From Aerococcus sp. UBA6277 (GTDB lineage Bacteria; Bacillota; Bacilli; Lactobacillales; Aerococcaceae), in contig NZ_DJUR01000003.1 in NCBI RefSeq assembly GCF_002440555.1, positions 26,360-90,359 of the forward strand: a stretch of 64,000 nt of DNA, given 5' to 3'. A program made the translations under genes and the position numbers. Shown here piece after piece: positions 27,225 to 34,600 of this stretch. The notes under the pieces were generated by a model that was not told the DNA's origin, did not search any database, and was given only the letters and a program-made list of their open reading frames with translations. How positions within the stretch are numbered: position 1 is the first letter of the stretch; the number at the start of each line of letters is the position of its first letter.

Positions 27225-28103
27225 TTAGTTGTTCTCAGCCATTTTCAGTGACTGGTAAATGGCATTCGCCACACCACCGTCATAATTGCTAGTTGTTTCA
27301 TATTTAGCGTATGTTTTTACTTCCGGTTCCGCATTGGCCATTGCGAACGAATAGCCAGCAACTTTTAACATAGATACGTCATTGAAATTATCCCCAACTG
27401 TCACGACATTATCAATGTTGTAACCATGGTCTTGACAGTATTTTTCAACAGCCTTACCCTTAGTCCCATCAGCATGGTTGATCTCAATATTGTACTTAAA
27501 CGATGAGGTGATATGGGTATCAGGGTATTGTTCTCCGATTTCTGCAGCCATTGGTTTAATGGTATTTTCTGGATCAGCATCCACGAAAGTAATCTTTATA
27601 ATGGCTTGACCTTCTTCAGTGATCAAAGTTCTTAAATCATCACGATAATCGATAGTTGTTACCTCATTCGATTGGGTTGCACGCGTCCTCGCTTCTTCTA
27701 ATGACATTTCCGGATTCATCTCGTGAATCAGTTCAGTAATGGCAAGAATACGTTGCTCTAATGAAGATGAGTAGACATTTTTACTGGTCATGGCCTCCAT
27801 ATAAAAGCCTGCCTCATACCCTTTATTCAGGATATCAAGGGCTGTTTGGTCTTCGATATCTACTTCGTATTCTACATTTCCATTTCTGTCAAAAAGGATT
27901 GAGCCGTTTAAGCCGATAATCGGACAACGGATACCCGCTTCATCCAATTTAACTTTAGCTTCGGTAAAATTACGGCCAGTACATACAACAAATGGAATCC
28001 CTTTATTATACGTATGCATAATCGCGTCAATATTTGCTTGTGGAATATCCATATGCTCGTCCAATAAGGTGCCATCCATATCTGAAACAATTAATTCAAT
28101 CAT
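27225..28103 (-). CDS. Cof-type HAD-superfamily phosphatase
   Basis: A 292-residue member of the Cof/Cof-like IIB HAD hydrolases, which dephosphorylate sugar phosphates, nucleotides or cofactors. Motif I is SDMDGTLLDE (residues 7-16), motif II is VCTGRNF near 40, motif III Lys near 214 and motif IV VGDNFNDVSML near 236. The cap domain lies between motifs II and III. TAGGAGC precedes the ATG. It is transcribed toward ppx, but the ~480-base gap with a terminator argues for separate control. Substrate unknown. Confidence 0.88.
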   Translation of the reverse strand: MIELIVSDMDGTLLDEHMDIPQANIDAIMHTYNKGIPFVVCTGRNFTEAKVKLDEAGIRCPIIGLNGSILFDRNGNVEYEVDIEDQTALDILNKGYEAGFYMEAMTSKNVYSSSLEQRILAITELIHEMNPEMSLEEARTRATQSNEVTTIDYRDDLRTLITEEGQAIIKITFVDADPENTIKPMAAEIGEQYPDTHITSSFKYNIEINHADGTKGKAVEKYCQDHGYNIDNVVTVGDNFNDVSMLKVAGYSFAMANAEPEVKTYAKYETTSNYDGGVANAIYQSLKMAENN

Positions 28104-28161
28104 TTGTAAGCTCCTATCTCAATTAAGTTAATTTCAGTTTACCACGGGCAATTTAAATTCA

Positions 28162-28221
28162 CTAGTCAAACGGTGCATGGAAGAACAGATACCAACCCAA
28201 TCTAACTAGGGGTTTGACTAG
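28162..28221. repeat. Inverted repeat between the HAD gene and ung
   Basis: CTAGTCAAAC (28162-28171) and GTTTGACTAG (28212-28221) are exact inverted copies separated by 40 bases, in the divergent promoter region of the HAD gene and ung. It could be two operator half-sites or the base of a stem-loop. Confidence 0.4.
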
Positions 28222-28293
28222 GCAGTGAATTACAAAAGACCTCATCCATGTTATAATGAAAGATGGACTATAAAGAAGAGGGGAGCGAAAAGC

Positions 28294-28974
28294 ATGACAC
28301 GATTAGGGAAGATGCCAAGTGACTGGGCCAAAGAATTGGCGCCAGTATTAGGGTCTGAGAATTTTAAACGACTAGAAGATTTTATCATACAAGCATATGA
28401 AAAAGGCCCGGTTTACCCAGACCAAAATCATATCTATGCAGCTTTTGAGCATACACCATTTGACCAAGTGAAAGTAGTCATCTTAGGACAAGATCCCTAC
28501 CATCAACCAGGTCAAGCACAAGGATTGAGTTTTTCAGTTAACAAAGGTGTGAAAATTCCACCTTCTTTACGAAACATTTATAAAGAACTGCAGTCAGATC
28601 TAAATATCCAGCCTGCTAATCATGGTGATTTAAGACAGTGGGCAGATCAAGGTGTCCTATTATTGAACGCGGTCTTAACAGTGCCAGATTCAAACGCCAA
28701 TGCCCATAAAGGTAAAGGCTGGGAAGTTTTAACCGATGCGGCTATCAGTGCCTTAAATCAAGCGACTGAACCCATTGTCTTTATTTTATGGGGTAATTCT
28801 GCAAAGGCCAAAGCTACTTTAATTGATGAAAATAAACATTACATTCTAAGTTCAGTGCACCCGAGTCCCTTATCCGCCTCACGTGGCTTTTTCGGGAGTA
28901 AGCCATTTTCCAAGGCAAATGAATTGCTGGAAAAATCAGGGCGGACACCAATTGATTGGCAAGTGTCAGAATAG
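28294..28974 (+). CDS. ung: Uracil-DNA glycosylase, family 1
   Basis: Removes uracil from DNA by cleaving the N-glycosidic bond, starting base-excision repair. The start is placed at ATG 28294, eight bases after GGGGAG, which gives 226 residues, the family's length; the frame continues further upstream without a ribosome site. The water-activating motif GQDPYHQPGQAQGLSFS has catalytic Asp at residue 67, and the C-terminal HPSPLSASRG motif holds the catalytic His. A perfect TATAAT (28252-28257) lies upstream. It converges with copY. Confidence 0.95.
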   Translation: MTRLGKMPSDWAKELAPVLGSENFKRLEDFIIQAYEKGPVYPDQNHIYAAFEHTPFDQVKVVILGQDPYHQPGQAQGLSFSVNKGVKIPPSLRNIYKELQSDLNIQPANHGDLRQWADQGVLLLNAVLTVPDSNANAHKGKGWEVLTDAAISALNQATEPIVFILWGNSAKAKATLIDENKHYILSSVHPSPLSASRGFFGSKPFSKANELLEKSGRTPIDWQVSE

Positions 28975-28978
28975 ATGG

Positions 28979-29440
28979 TTAATGGGTTTCTGGATGGTGG
29001 ATACATTGACCGGGCGCACAATTACAAGTAACATGGTCAACGTAAGTGGCTCTGTCTAGGGCATTGAGGATATTATCCTTCATCTTATCGTCTAATACAG
29101 AGGCTTGAATAAGTGCAGAAATCACCTTGTCAGCATCGGTATTACACCAACCATTTAAGAGAGTATGTGCTTGGTTTTCTAAGGCAGTGTCTTCATCGAT
29201 TGCCGGACGGTAAATAAAGGATTTACCATTTTTAGTCGTTTCTAGCCATTTTTTTTTAGTTAGGCGGCCAATTAAGGTCTTAATCGTTGCGGCTTTCCAA
29301 TCTTTTTTGTCCTCTAATGAGGCGATAATAGTGCGGGAATTCGTTTCTTTTTGTGCCCATACGACCCGCATGACTTCCCACTCAGCAGCGGAAATATCTT
29401 GGAAATCTTGTTTTTTTTCTTGGATAATATTGCTTGTCAT
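28979..29440 (-). CDS. copY: CopY-type copper-responsive repressor
   Basis: A 153-residue BlaI/CopY-family repressor. The N-terminal winged helix (about residues 15-80) includes ISAAEWEVMRVVW and the recognition-helix region ATIKTLIGRLTKKKWL. The C-terminus has a metal-binding cluster C139-x-C141-x4-C146-x-H148, close to the CxCx4CxC of enterococcal CopY but with His in place of the last Cys. CopY binds zinc and represses; Cu(I) displaces zinc and releases DNA. No copper ATPase or chaperone gene is adjacent, so it is an orphan here. A perfect cop box lies in its own promoter. Confidence 0.9.
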   Translation of the reverse strand: MTSNIIQEKKQDFQDISAAEWEVMRVVWAQKETNSRTIIASLEDKKDWKAATIKTLIGRLTKKKWLETTKNGKSFIYRPAIDEDTALENQAHTLLNGWCNTDADKVISALIQASVLDDKMKDNILNALDRATYVDHVTCNCAPGQCIHHPETH

Positions 29441-29486
29441 CGCTGACTCCTTTCAGTAGTAGATACCAGATGATTGAATCAATTTT

Positions 29487-29515
29487 AGTTTACATTTGTA
29501 GATGGTTAAAAGCAA
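29487..29515 (-). promoter_or_regulatory. copY promoter containing a cop box
   Basis: On the minus strand a -35-like TTGCTT (29515-29510) and a -10-like TAAACT (29492-29487) are 17 bases apart. The exact CopY operator TACATTTGTA (29491-29500, consensus TACAnnTGTA) lies in the spacer and overlaps the -10, as expected for autorepression. Confidence 0.8.
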
Positions 29516-29779
29516 GCCAAATGGATTTTATGTAGTTAATTTGTAATAATAGATTTGCATAAAATAGACTTAAAACATTTTTTGTATAAATCATCTCATA
29601 ATTTAAAATAAAATTTTCAAGCAAAAGATTTATTTGTGGGCAAAAAAGGCCCGAAAAATTATTTAAGCTTCAGATGAATTGCCTTAATTGTTGGCTTAGA
29701 CTAATGATTGTATTTTATAATAACCTCTGGCTATCTGGATTTGTTTATTTTTTCCTGAAACAATACCGGTCTTAAATAG

Positions 29780-29808
29780 TTGAAATTACAGAATGAACAA
29801 TATATAGT
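29780..29808 (+). promoter_or_regulatory. Promoter of the nrdIEF operon
   Basis: TTGAAA (29780-29785) and TATAGT (29803-29808) are 17 bases apart, a near-consensus sigma-A promoter, about 65 bases upstream of nrdI. The -10 overlaps the first candidate NrdR box. The rest of the 430-base gap back to copY is AT-rich, and I see nothing else in it. Confidence 0.75.
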
Positions 29809-29843
29809 TATACGTAACATAAATACACCACTACATGTAGTGG
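29795..29843 (+). promoter_or_regulatory. Two candidate NrdR boxes
   Basis: Box A (29795-29810) contains the exact core CAATATATAG, matching CWATATATWG. Box B (29828-29843) has CTACATGTAG, 8 of 10, with better flanks. Their centres are 33 bases apart, about three helical turns, as in known tandem NrdR operators. NrdR represses ribonucleotide reductase genes according to dATP/ATP levels. nrdR itself is not in the window. Confidence 0.6.
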
Positions 29844-29855
29844 TGTCGTTTTTTT
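29825..29855 (+). terminator. Perfect palindrome with T7 in the nrdI leader
   Basis: A 22-base perfect palindrome (29825-29846, centre between 29835 and 29836) is followed after CG by seven T residues. It has the form of an intrinsic terminator, yet lies downstream of the nrd promoter and just before the nrdI Shine-Dalgarno, so it may act as an attenuator. It contains the second candidate NrdR box. Confidence 0.6.
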
Positions 29856-29873
29856 GAATAGGAGGAATGTGAT

Positions 29874-30245
29874 GTGAAAATTGTGTACATGTCTCTAACC
29901 GGACAGACACACAAGTTTGTAAATAAACTTGAAATGGACAGCCTGCGAATTACAATGGATAATGCTTTTCAAGAAATTAACGAACCCTATATCGTGATTG
30001 CTCCAACTTATGATATTGAAGTGACCGAAATACTAAATGATTTTATTGAAACTGGCCAAAATCTAACGTATTTAAAAGGCGTTTGTGGTTCAGGTAATTT
30101 AAATTTCAATGAACTTTATTGTTTTACTGCAAAAGATCTAGCAGAAGCGTATAATGTACCTTTGCTGTTAACTTTTGAATTCCAGGGAAATGTGAACGAC
30201 GTGACAATTATGAAAGAAAAGGTGAATGAAATTGGACCAACCTAA
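29874..30245 (+). CDS. nrdI: Flavodoxin-like NrdI
   Basis: NrdI is the small flavoprotein that supplies oxidant to assemble the dimanganese-tyrosyl radical cofactor of NrdF. The 123-residue product has the flavodoxin-like start MKIVYMSLTGQTHKF (phosphate-binding loop) and the family's GSGNLNFNELYC motif near residue 70. Translation starts with GTG (29874), eight bases after AGGAGG. It overlaps the start of nrdE by about 20 bases, giving the order nrdI-nrdE-nrdF. No nrdH is seen. Confidence 0.93.
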   Translation: MKIVYMSLTGQTHKFVNKLEMDSLRITMDNAFQEINEPYIVIAPTYDIEVTEILNDFIETGQNLTYLKGVCGSGNLNFNELYCFTAKDLAEAYNVPLLLTFEFQGNVNDVTIMKEKVNEIGPT

Positions 30246-32409
30246 AGCAGTAGTACAAGAAAAAGAAATTACATATTTCAAGCTGAATAACGAAGTTAAC
30301 CGTCCACTAGACGGAAAAATTCAAATCGAGAAAGATAAAGAAGCGGTACGGGCTTACTTTTTAGAGCACGTTAACCCAAATACCGTATTCTTCTATACAT
30401 TAGATGAAAAAATCGACTACTTAGTTGAACATGACTACTTAGAAGAAGGATTCTTGAATTTATACGACCGTGAATTTGTGAAACGTTTAATGCAGGAAAC
30501 GTATGACTTTAAATTCCGTTTCAAATCATTCATGAGTGCCTACAAATTCTATACACAATACGCACTAAAAACAAACGACGGTAAACGTTATTTAGAGCGT
30601 TACGAAGACCGTATCGTGTTTACTGCTTTATTTTTAGCAAATGGTGATGAGCAAGTAGCGAGCGATTTACGTGATGAAATGATTAACCAACGATACCAAC
30701 CAGCGACACCTACCTTCCTAAATGCTGGTCGTAAACGTCGTGGAGAATTGGTTTCTTGTTTCTTAATCCAAGCAACAGATGACATGAACTCAATTGGTCG
30801 TACAATCAACTCAGCACTTCAACTATCTCGTTTAGGTGGTGGGGTTGGGGTTAACCTAACAAACATTCGTGCAGCCGGAGACCCAATTAAGAAAATTGAA
30901 AATGCTTCTTCAGGTATCATTCCAGTCATGAAATTATTAGAAGATTCATTCTCTTACTCTAACCAATTAGGGCAACGTAACGGTGCAGGTGCAGTTTACC
31001 TTAGCGTCTTCCATCCAGATGTTGTATCATTCTTATCTGCAAAAAAAGAAAACGCTGATGAAAAAATCCGTGTGAAGACTTTATCACTAGGTCTAGTTGT
31101 ACCCGATAAATTCTATGAATTAGCAGAAAAAGACGAAATGATGTACTTATTCAGTCCTTACGATGTTGAACGTATTTATGGGAAACCTTATGCCTATGTC
31201 AACATTACAGAAGAGTATGACAACTTGGTAAACAACCCAGAAATCAAGAAATCCAAGATCCGTGCGCGTGATTTAGAAGACGATATCTCTAAATTACAAC
31301 AAGAATCTGGTTATCCTTACATCATCAATATCGATACTGTAAATGACCAAAACCCAATTGATGGGACAATTGTTATGAGTAACTTGTGTTCAGAAATTTT
31401 ACAAGTACAACGTCCTTCAATTATCAACAACGACCAAACATTTGAAGAATTAGGTACAGATATTTCATGTAACTTGGGTTCAACAAATATCAATAACTTA
31501 ATGCATTCACCAGACTTTGGTAAATCAGTTGATACAATGGTTCGCGGTTTAACATATGTAACAGATGCATCAGCTATTGACGTAGTACCTTCAATAAAAA
31601 AAGGTAATGATTTAGCTCATACTATCGGTTTAGGGGCAATGGGACTACATACATATTTTGCCTTAAATGAAATGCACTATGGTTCACCAGAATCGATTGA
31701 ATTTACAGACAAATACTTCTTACTATTAAACTACTATACGTTAGTAGCATCTAATAGAATCGCTAAAGAACGTGGTATCACTTTCGAAAACTTTGAAAAC
31801 TCAACTTATGCGACGGGTGAATATTTTGACAAATACATCAATGAAGAAACAACGTTTGAATTTGAAAGAGTTGCAGCACAATTTGAAGGTATTCACATCC
31901 CAACTCAAGAAGACTGGAAAGCCTTACGCGCTGCCGTTCAAGAGCATGGTTTATACCACCAAAACCGTTTAGCAGTTGCGCCTACCGGTTCAATTTCTTA
32001 CGTAAATGAAACAAGCTCAAGCTTACACCCAATCATTCAATTGATTGAAGAGCGTCAAGAAAAGAAAACTGGTAAGACTTACTATCCAGCACCATTCTTA
32101 AGCAATAAGACGCTACCTTATTACCAATCTGCTTACGACATCGATAACCGTCGTATTATCGATATTTATGCAGCTGCTCAACAACATATTGATCAAGGTA
32201 TGAGTTTAACCTTATTCATGCGTTCAGATATTCCTGCAGGTTTATACCCTTGGAAAGAAGGGCGTACAAGCAAAATGACGACACGTGATTTAAACATCTT
32301 GCGTCGTTACGCATGGAAACGTGGCATCAAATCTATTTACTACGTACGTACATTCACAGATAACAACGAAGAAGTTGGCGCAAACTACTGTGAAAGCTGT
32401 ACTGTTTAA
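30226..32409 (+). CDS. nrdE: Class Ib ribonucleotide reductase, large (alpha) subunit NrdE
   Basis: Reduces ribonucleoside diphosphates to deoxy forms, with NrdF as radical generator. The 727-residue product has the NrdE landmarks: a short N-terminus without the dATP-binding ATP cone, the catalytic region ELVSCFLIQATDDMNS (about residues 173-188), NLCSEIL and CNLGSTNINN near 415, and the C-terminal redox pair C722/C725 (CESC). The ATG at 30226 lies very close to AAAGGTG; a TTG two codons later (30232) has better spacing and may be the real start. First residues overlap nrdI. Confidence 0.96.
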   Translation: MKLDQPKAVVQEKEITYFKLNNEVNRPLDGKIQIEKDKEAVRAYFLEHVNPNTVFFYTLDEKIDYLVEHDYLEEGFLNLYDREFVKRLMQETYDFKFRFKSFMSAYKFYTQYALKTNDGKRYLERYEDRIVFTALFLANGDEQVASDLRDEMINQRYQPATPTFLNAGRKRRGELVSCFLIQATDDMNSIGRTINSALQLSRLGGGVGVNLTNIRAAGDPIKKIENASSGIIPVMKLLEDSFSYSNQLGQRNGAGAVYLSVFHPDVVSFLSAKKENADEKIRVKTLSLGLVVPDKFYELAEKDEMMYLFSPYDVERIYGKPYAYVNITEEYDNLVNNPEIKKSKIRARDLEDDISKLQQESGYPYIINIDTVNDQNPIDGTIVMSNLCSEILQVQRPSIINNDQTFEELGTDISCNLGSTNINNLMHSPDFGKSVDTMVRGLTYVTDASAIDVVPSIKKGNDLAHTIGLGAMGLHTYFALNEMHYGSPESIEFTDKYFLLLNYYTLVASNRIAKERGITFENFENSTYATGEYFDKYINEETTFEFERVAAQFEGIHIPTQEDWKALRAAVQEHGLYHQNRLAVAPTGSISYVNETSSSLHPIIQLIEERQEKKTGKTYYPAPFLSNKTLPYYQSAYDIDNRRIIDIYAAAQQHIDQGMSLTLFMRSDIPAGLYPWKEGRTSKMTTRDLNILRRYAWKRGIKSIYYVRTFTDNNEEVGANYCESCTV

Positions 32410-32441
32410 TTGATTGCACTTGGAATAGGGAAGGAATATAT

Positions 32442-33413
32442 ATGACGAATTTTAATGAAAATCCTTATATTGCTATTAACTGGAATGATATAGAGGATAT
32501 GATTGACAAGTTGACTTGGGAAAAGTTAACAGAACAATTTTGGTTAGATACACGTATTCCATTATCAAACGATTTAGATACATGGCGTACATTATCAGCT
32601 AGAGAACAAGACATGATTGGAAAAGTATTTGGTGGTTTAACACTACTAGATACTTTGCAATCTGAAGATGGTATGGAATCACTTAAAGCTTCTATCCGTA
32701 CCCAACATGAAGAAGCGGTTTACAACAACATCCAATTCATGGAAAGTGTACATGCTAAATCGTATTCATCTATTTTCTCAACTTTAAACACACCTAAAGA
32801 AATTGATAAAATCTTTGCCTGGACACGGGAAAATGAATTTATCCAATACAAAGCGAACCGTATTAACGGTATTTACCAAAACGGCACTGACTTACAAAGA
32901 AAAGTGGCTTCAGTATTCCTAGAATCATTTTTATTCTACTCAGGATTCTATGCACCACTATGGTACTTAGGAAACGGTAAATTGCCAAACGTTGCTGAAA
33001 TTATTAAATTGATTTTACGTGACGAAAGTGTCCACGGTACTTACATTGGTTATAAATTCCAAATTGCTTTCAATCAATTATCGAAAGAAGAGCAAGAAGA
33101 CATGCAAAACTGGGCGTTCAGCTTATTGTTTGAATTATATGAAAACGAAGCGAAATACAGCGAGTACATCTATGACGACTTAGGCTGGACTGAAGATGTG
33201 AAAATCTTCCTACGTTACAATGCCAATAAAGCATTACAAAACTTAGGATTTGACCCATTGTTCCCAGATACTGCTGATGATGTAGACCCTATCGTTATGA
33301 ATGGTATTTCTACCGGTACTTCAAACCACGACTTCTTCTCACAAGTAGGTAATGGTTACTTACTAGGGCAAGTTGAAGCCATGGCAGACGAAGACTACGA
33401 AAAATGGACTTAA
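32442..33413 (+). CDS. nrdF: Class Ib ribonucleotide reductase, small (beta) subunit NrdF
   Basis: Holds the dimanganese or diiron-tyrosyl radical cofactor used by NrdE. In the 323-residue product the metal ligands and radical Tyr are visible: an Asp/Glu region around residues 66-72, E and H in MESVHAKSYSSIF (about 99-111, with the radical Tyr in AKSYS) and E and H in RDESVHGTYIGYKF near 190. The length is normal for NrdF. It is 32 bases downstream of nrdE with AAGGAAT before the ATG, and a strong terminator follows it. Confidence 0.96.
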   Translation: MTNFNENPYIAINWNDIEDMIDKLTWEKLTEQFWLDTRIPLSNDLDTWRTLSAREQDMIGKVFGGLTLLDTLQSEDGMESLKASIRTQHEEAVYNNIQFMESVHAKSYSSIFSTLNTPKEIDKIFAWTRENEFIQYKANRINGIYQNGTDLQRKVASVFLESFLFYSGFYAPLWYLGNGKLPNVAEIIKLILRDESVHGTYIGYKFQIAFNQLSKEEQEDMQNWAFSLLFELYENEAKYSEYIYDDLGWTEDVKIFLRYNANKALQNLGFDPLFPDTADDVDPIVMNGISTGTSNHDFFSQVGNGYLLGQVEAMADEDYEKWT

Positions 33414-33433
33414 AGTTAAAATATTGCTACATA

Positions 33434-33474
33434 AAAAATCGCGCTTGTCGAAAATGACAGGCGCGATTTTTGCA
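33434..33474. terminator. Terminator between nrdF and the lysophospholipase-like gene
   Basis: A 16-bp stem (33434-33449 with 33456-33471, one G-T pair) has A5 on its left and T5 on its right, serving both converging genes. Confidence 0.9.
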
Positions 33475-33491
33475 TGTTTATTTGTATAAAC

Positions 33492-34439
33492 TTAATCATG
33501 AATGGTTTTTAGTTGTTTCTTAAACCAATTATTGATTATTTGGTAAACAGGTCTAGTATTGCCGTACATTAAACATTCATGACCGCGATTTTCAAACATC
33601 ATGATTGTGACATCAACAAAACCAGAACGGGTGAATTCTTTAGCCAGTTTGTGAGTTTCTTTACCACCATTAATCAGTGGATCGTTACGACCAGCAATAA
33701 TGGCAATTGGTAAGTCCTTCCGGATGTTACGAGTCCAACTAGGTAAAGTTGCCTTATGGGCAATTTTTACCAACTCTGCAAAACCGTTATTGGTGAAAAC
33801 GAAGCCAACTAGCGGCCAATCCCTTTCTTCACCATTTTTAGGCGGATACCAATATGCTGGGAAAGCATTAGCAGCAGCAGGGTCATCAGTTAAACCAGTA
33901 CCGAATAGTTTTTGATGGATATAGTAATTGTAGGCATCTGGATGTAGGGTGTTTAAAATAGGCGCTAAAGCTGCACCTGTCGCGAAAATAGGACTATGGG
34001 TGTTCGTCCCACTCAATAATACGCCGTCTATTTCCTCACTATATTGACCAAGATATAAACGGGTTATGTATGCCCCCATTGAATGACCTAACACATAATA
34101 GGGTAAGTCGGGATAATGTTTCTTGGTTGCTTGAACAACTCGATGTAAGTCTTCAACCATGACTTTATCAGCATCCGTTGTGCCAAAATAGCCTAAACGG
34201 TTGTGTTCTTTAGCTAGTCCTCCATGGCCAATATGGTCATGGGCGATGACTAAAAAGTTTTGGTCCACAAATGACTCAGCCACTTTTTTATAGCGACCAC
34301 CAAATTCTGACATCCCATGGACAATGTGGATAATAGCTTTTGGATGATCGGCGTTTTGCCAAGCGTAAACAGGGATGTAAGGGCGGTCAGGTGAAGCGGA
34401 TGGAATAGTTACAGTGTTATAGTAGTCTAATGCAAACAT
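33492..34439 (-). CDS. Alpha/beta hydrolase, lysophospholipase (monoacylglycerol lipase-like)
   Basis: A 315-residue serine hydrolase of the lysophospholipase/monoglyceride lipase group (Hydrolase_4). Oxyanion-region IVHGMSEFGGRY lies near residue 39, the nucleophile motif GHSMG near 103-107, a likely acid residue in AGRNDPLI near 250 and a catalytic His in NRGHECL near 284. The start is placed at ATG 34439, seven bases after AGAGGTG; the open frame extends 19 codons further without a ribosome site. Probably cytoplasmic, with no signal peptide. True substrate unknown. Confidence 0.85.
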   Translation of the reverse strand: MFALDYYNTVTIPSASPDRPYIPVYAWQNADHPKAIIHIVHGMSEFGGRYKKVAESFVDQNFLVIAHDHIGHGGLAKEHNRLGYFGTTDADKVMVEDLHRVVQATKKHYPDLPYYVLGHSMGAYITRLYLGQYSEEIDGVLLSGTNTHSPIFATGAALAPILNTLHPDAYNYYIHQKLFGTGLTDDPAAANAFPAYWYPPKNGEERDWPLVGFVFTNNGFAELVKIAHKATLPSWTRNIRKDLPIAIIAGRNDPLINGGKETHKLAKEFTRSGFVDVTIMMFENRGHECLMYGNTRPVYQIINNWFKKQLKTIHD

Positions 34440-34524
34440 AATTTCACCTCTTTTTTCGATTAAGTCTATTATAGTGCCTCCAATTCTAAAGCACAATTAA
34501 TAGGGATATATAATTGCATGGAAT

Positions 34525-34562
34525 AAAAAAGGCCTGCGACAAAACGTCACAGGCCTTTTAAA
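34525..34562 (-). terminator. Terminator of pbp1A
   Basis: A 14-bp stem with one C-A mismatch (34527-34540 with 34546-34559); on the minus strand it ends in T6, 40 bases beyond the pbp1A stop. Confidence 0.85.
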
Positions 34563-34600
34563 ATATTGTTATGTTATTGATTCAATTGGTGATTCCGGTC

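Noticed and set aside
28214..28257. TTGACT with TATAAT as the ung promoter
   Set aside because: The spacing is 32 bases, too long for one promoter. Only the -10 is credible.
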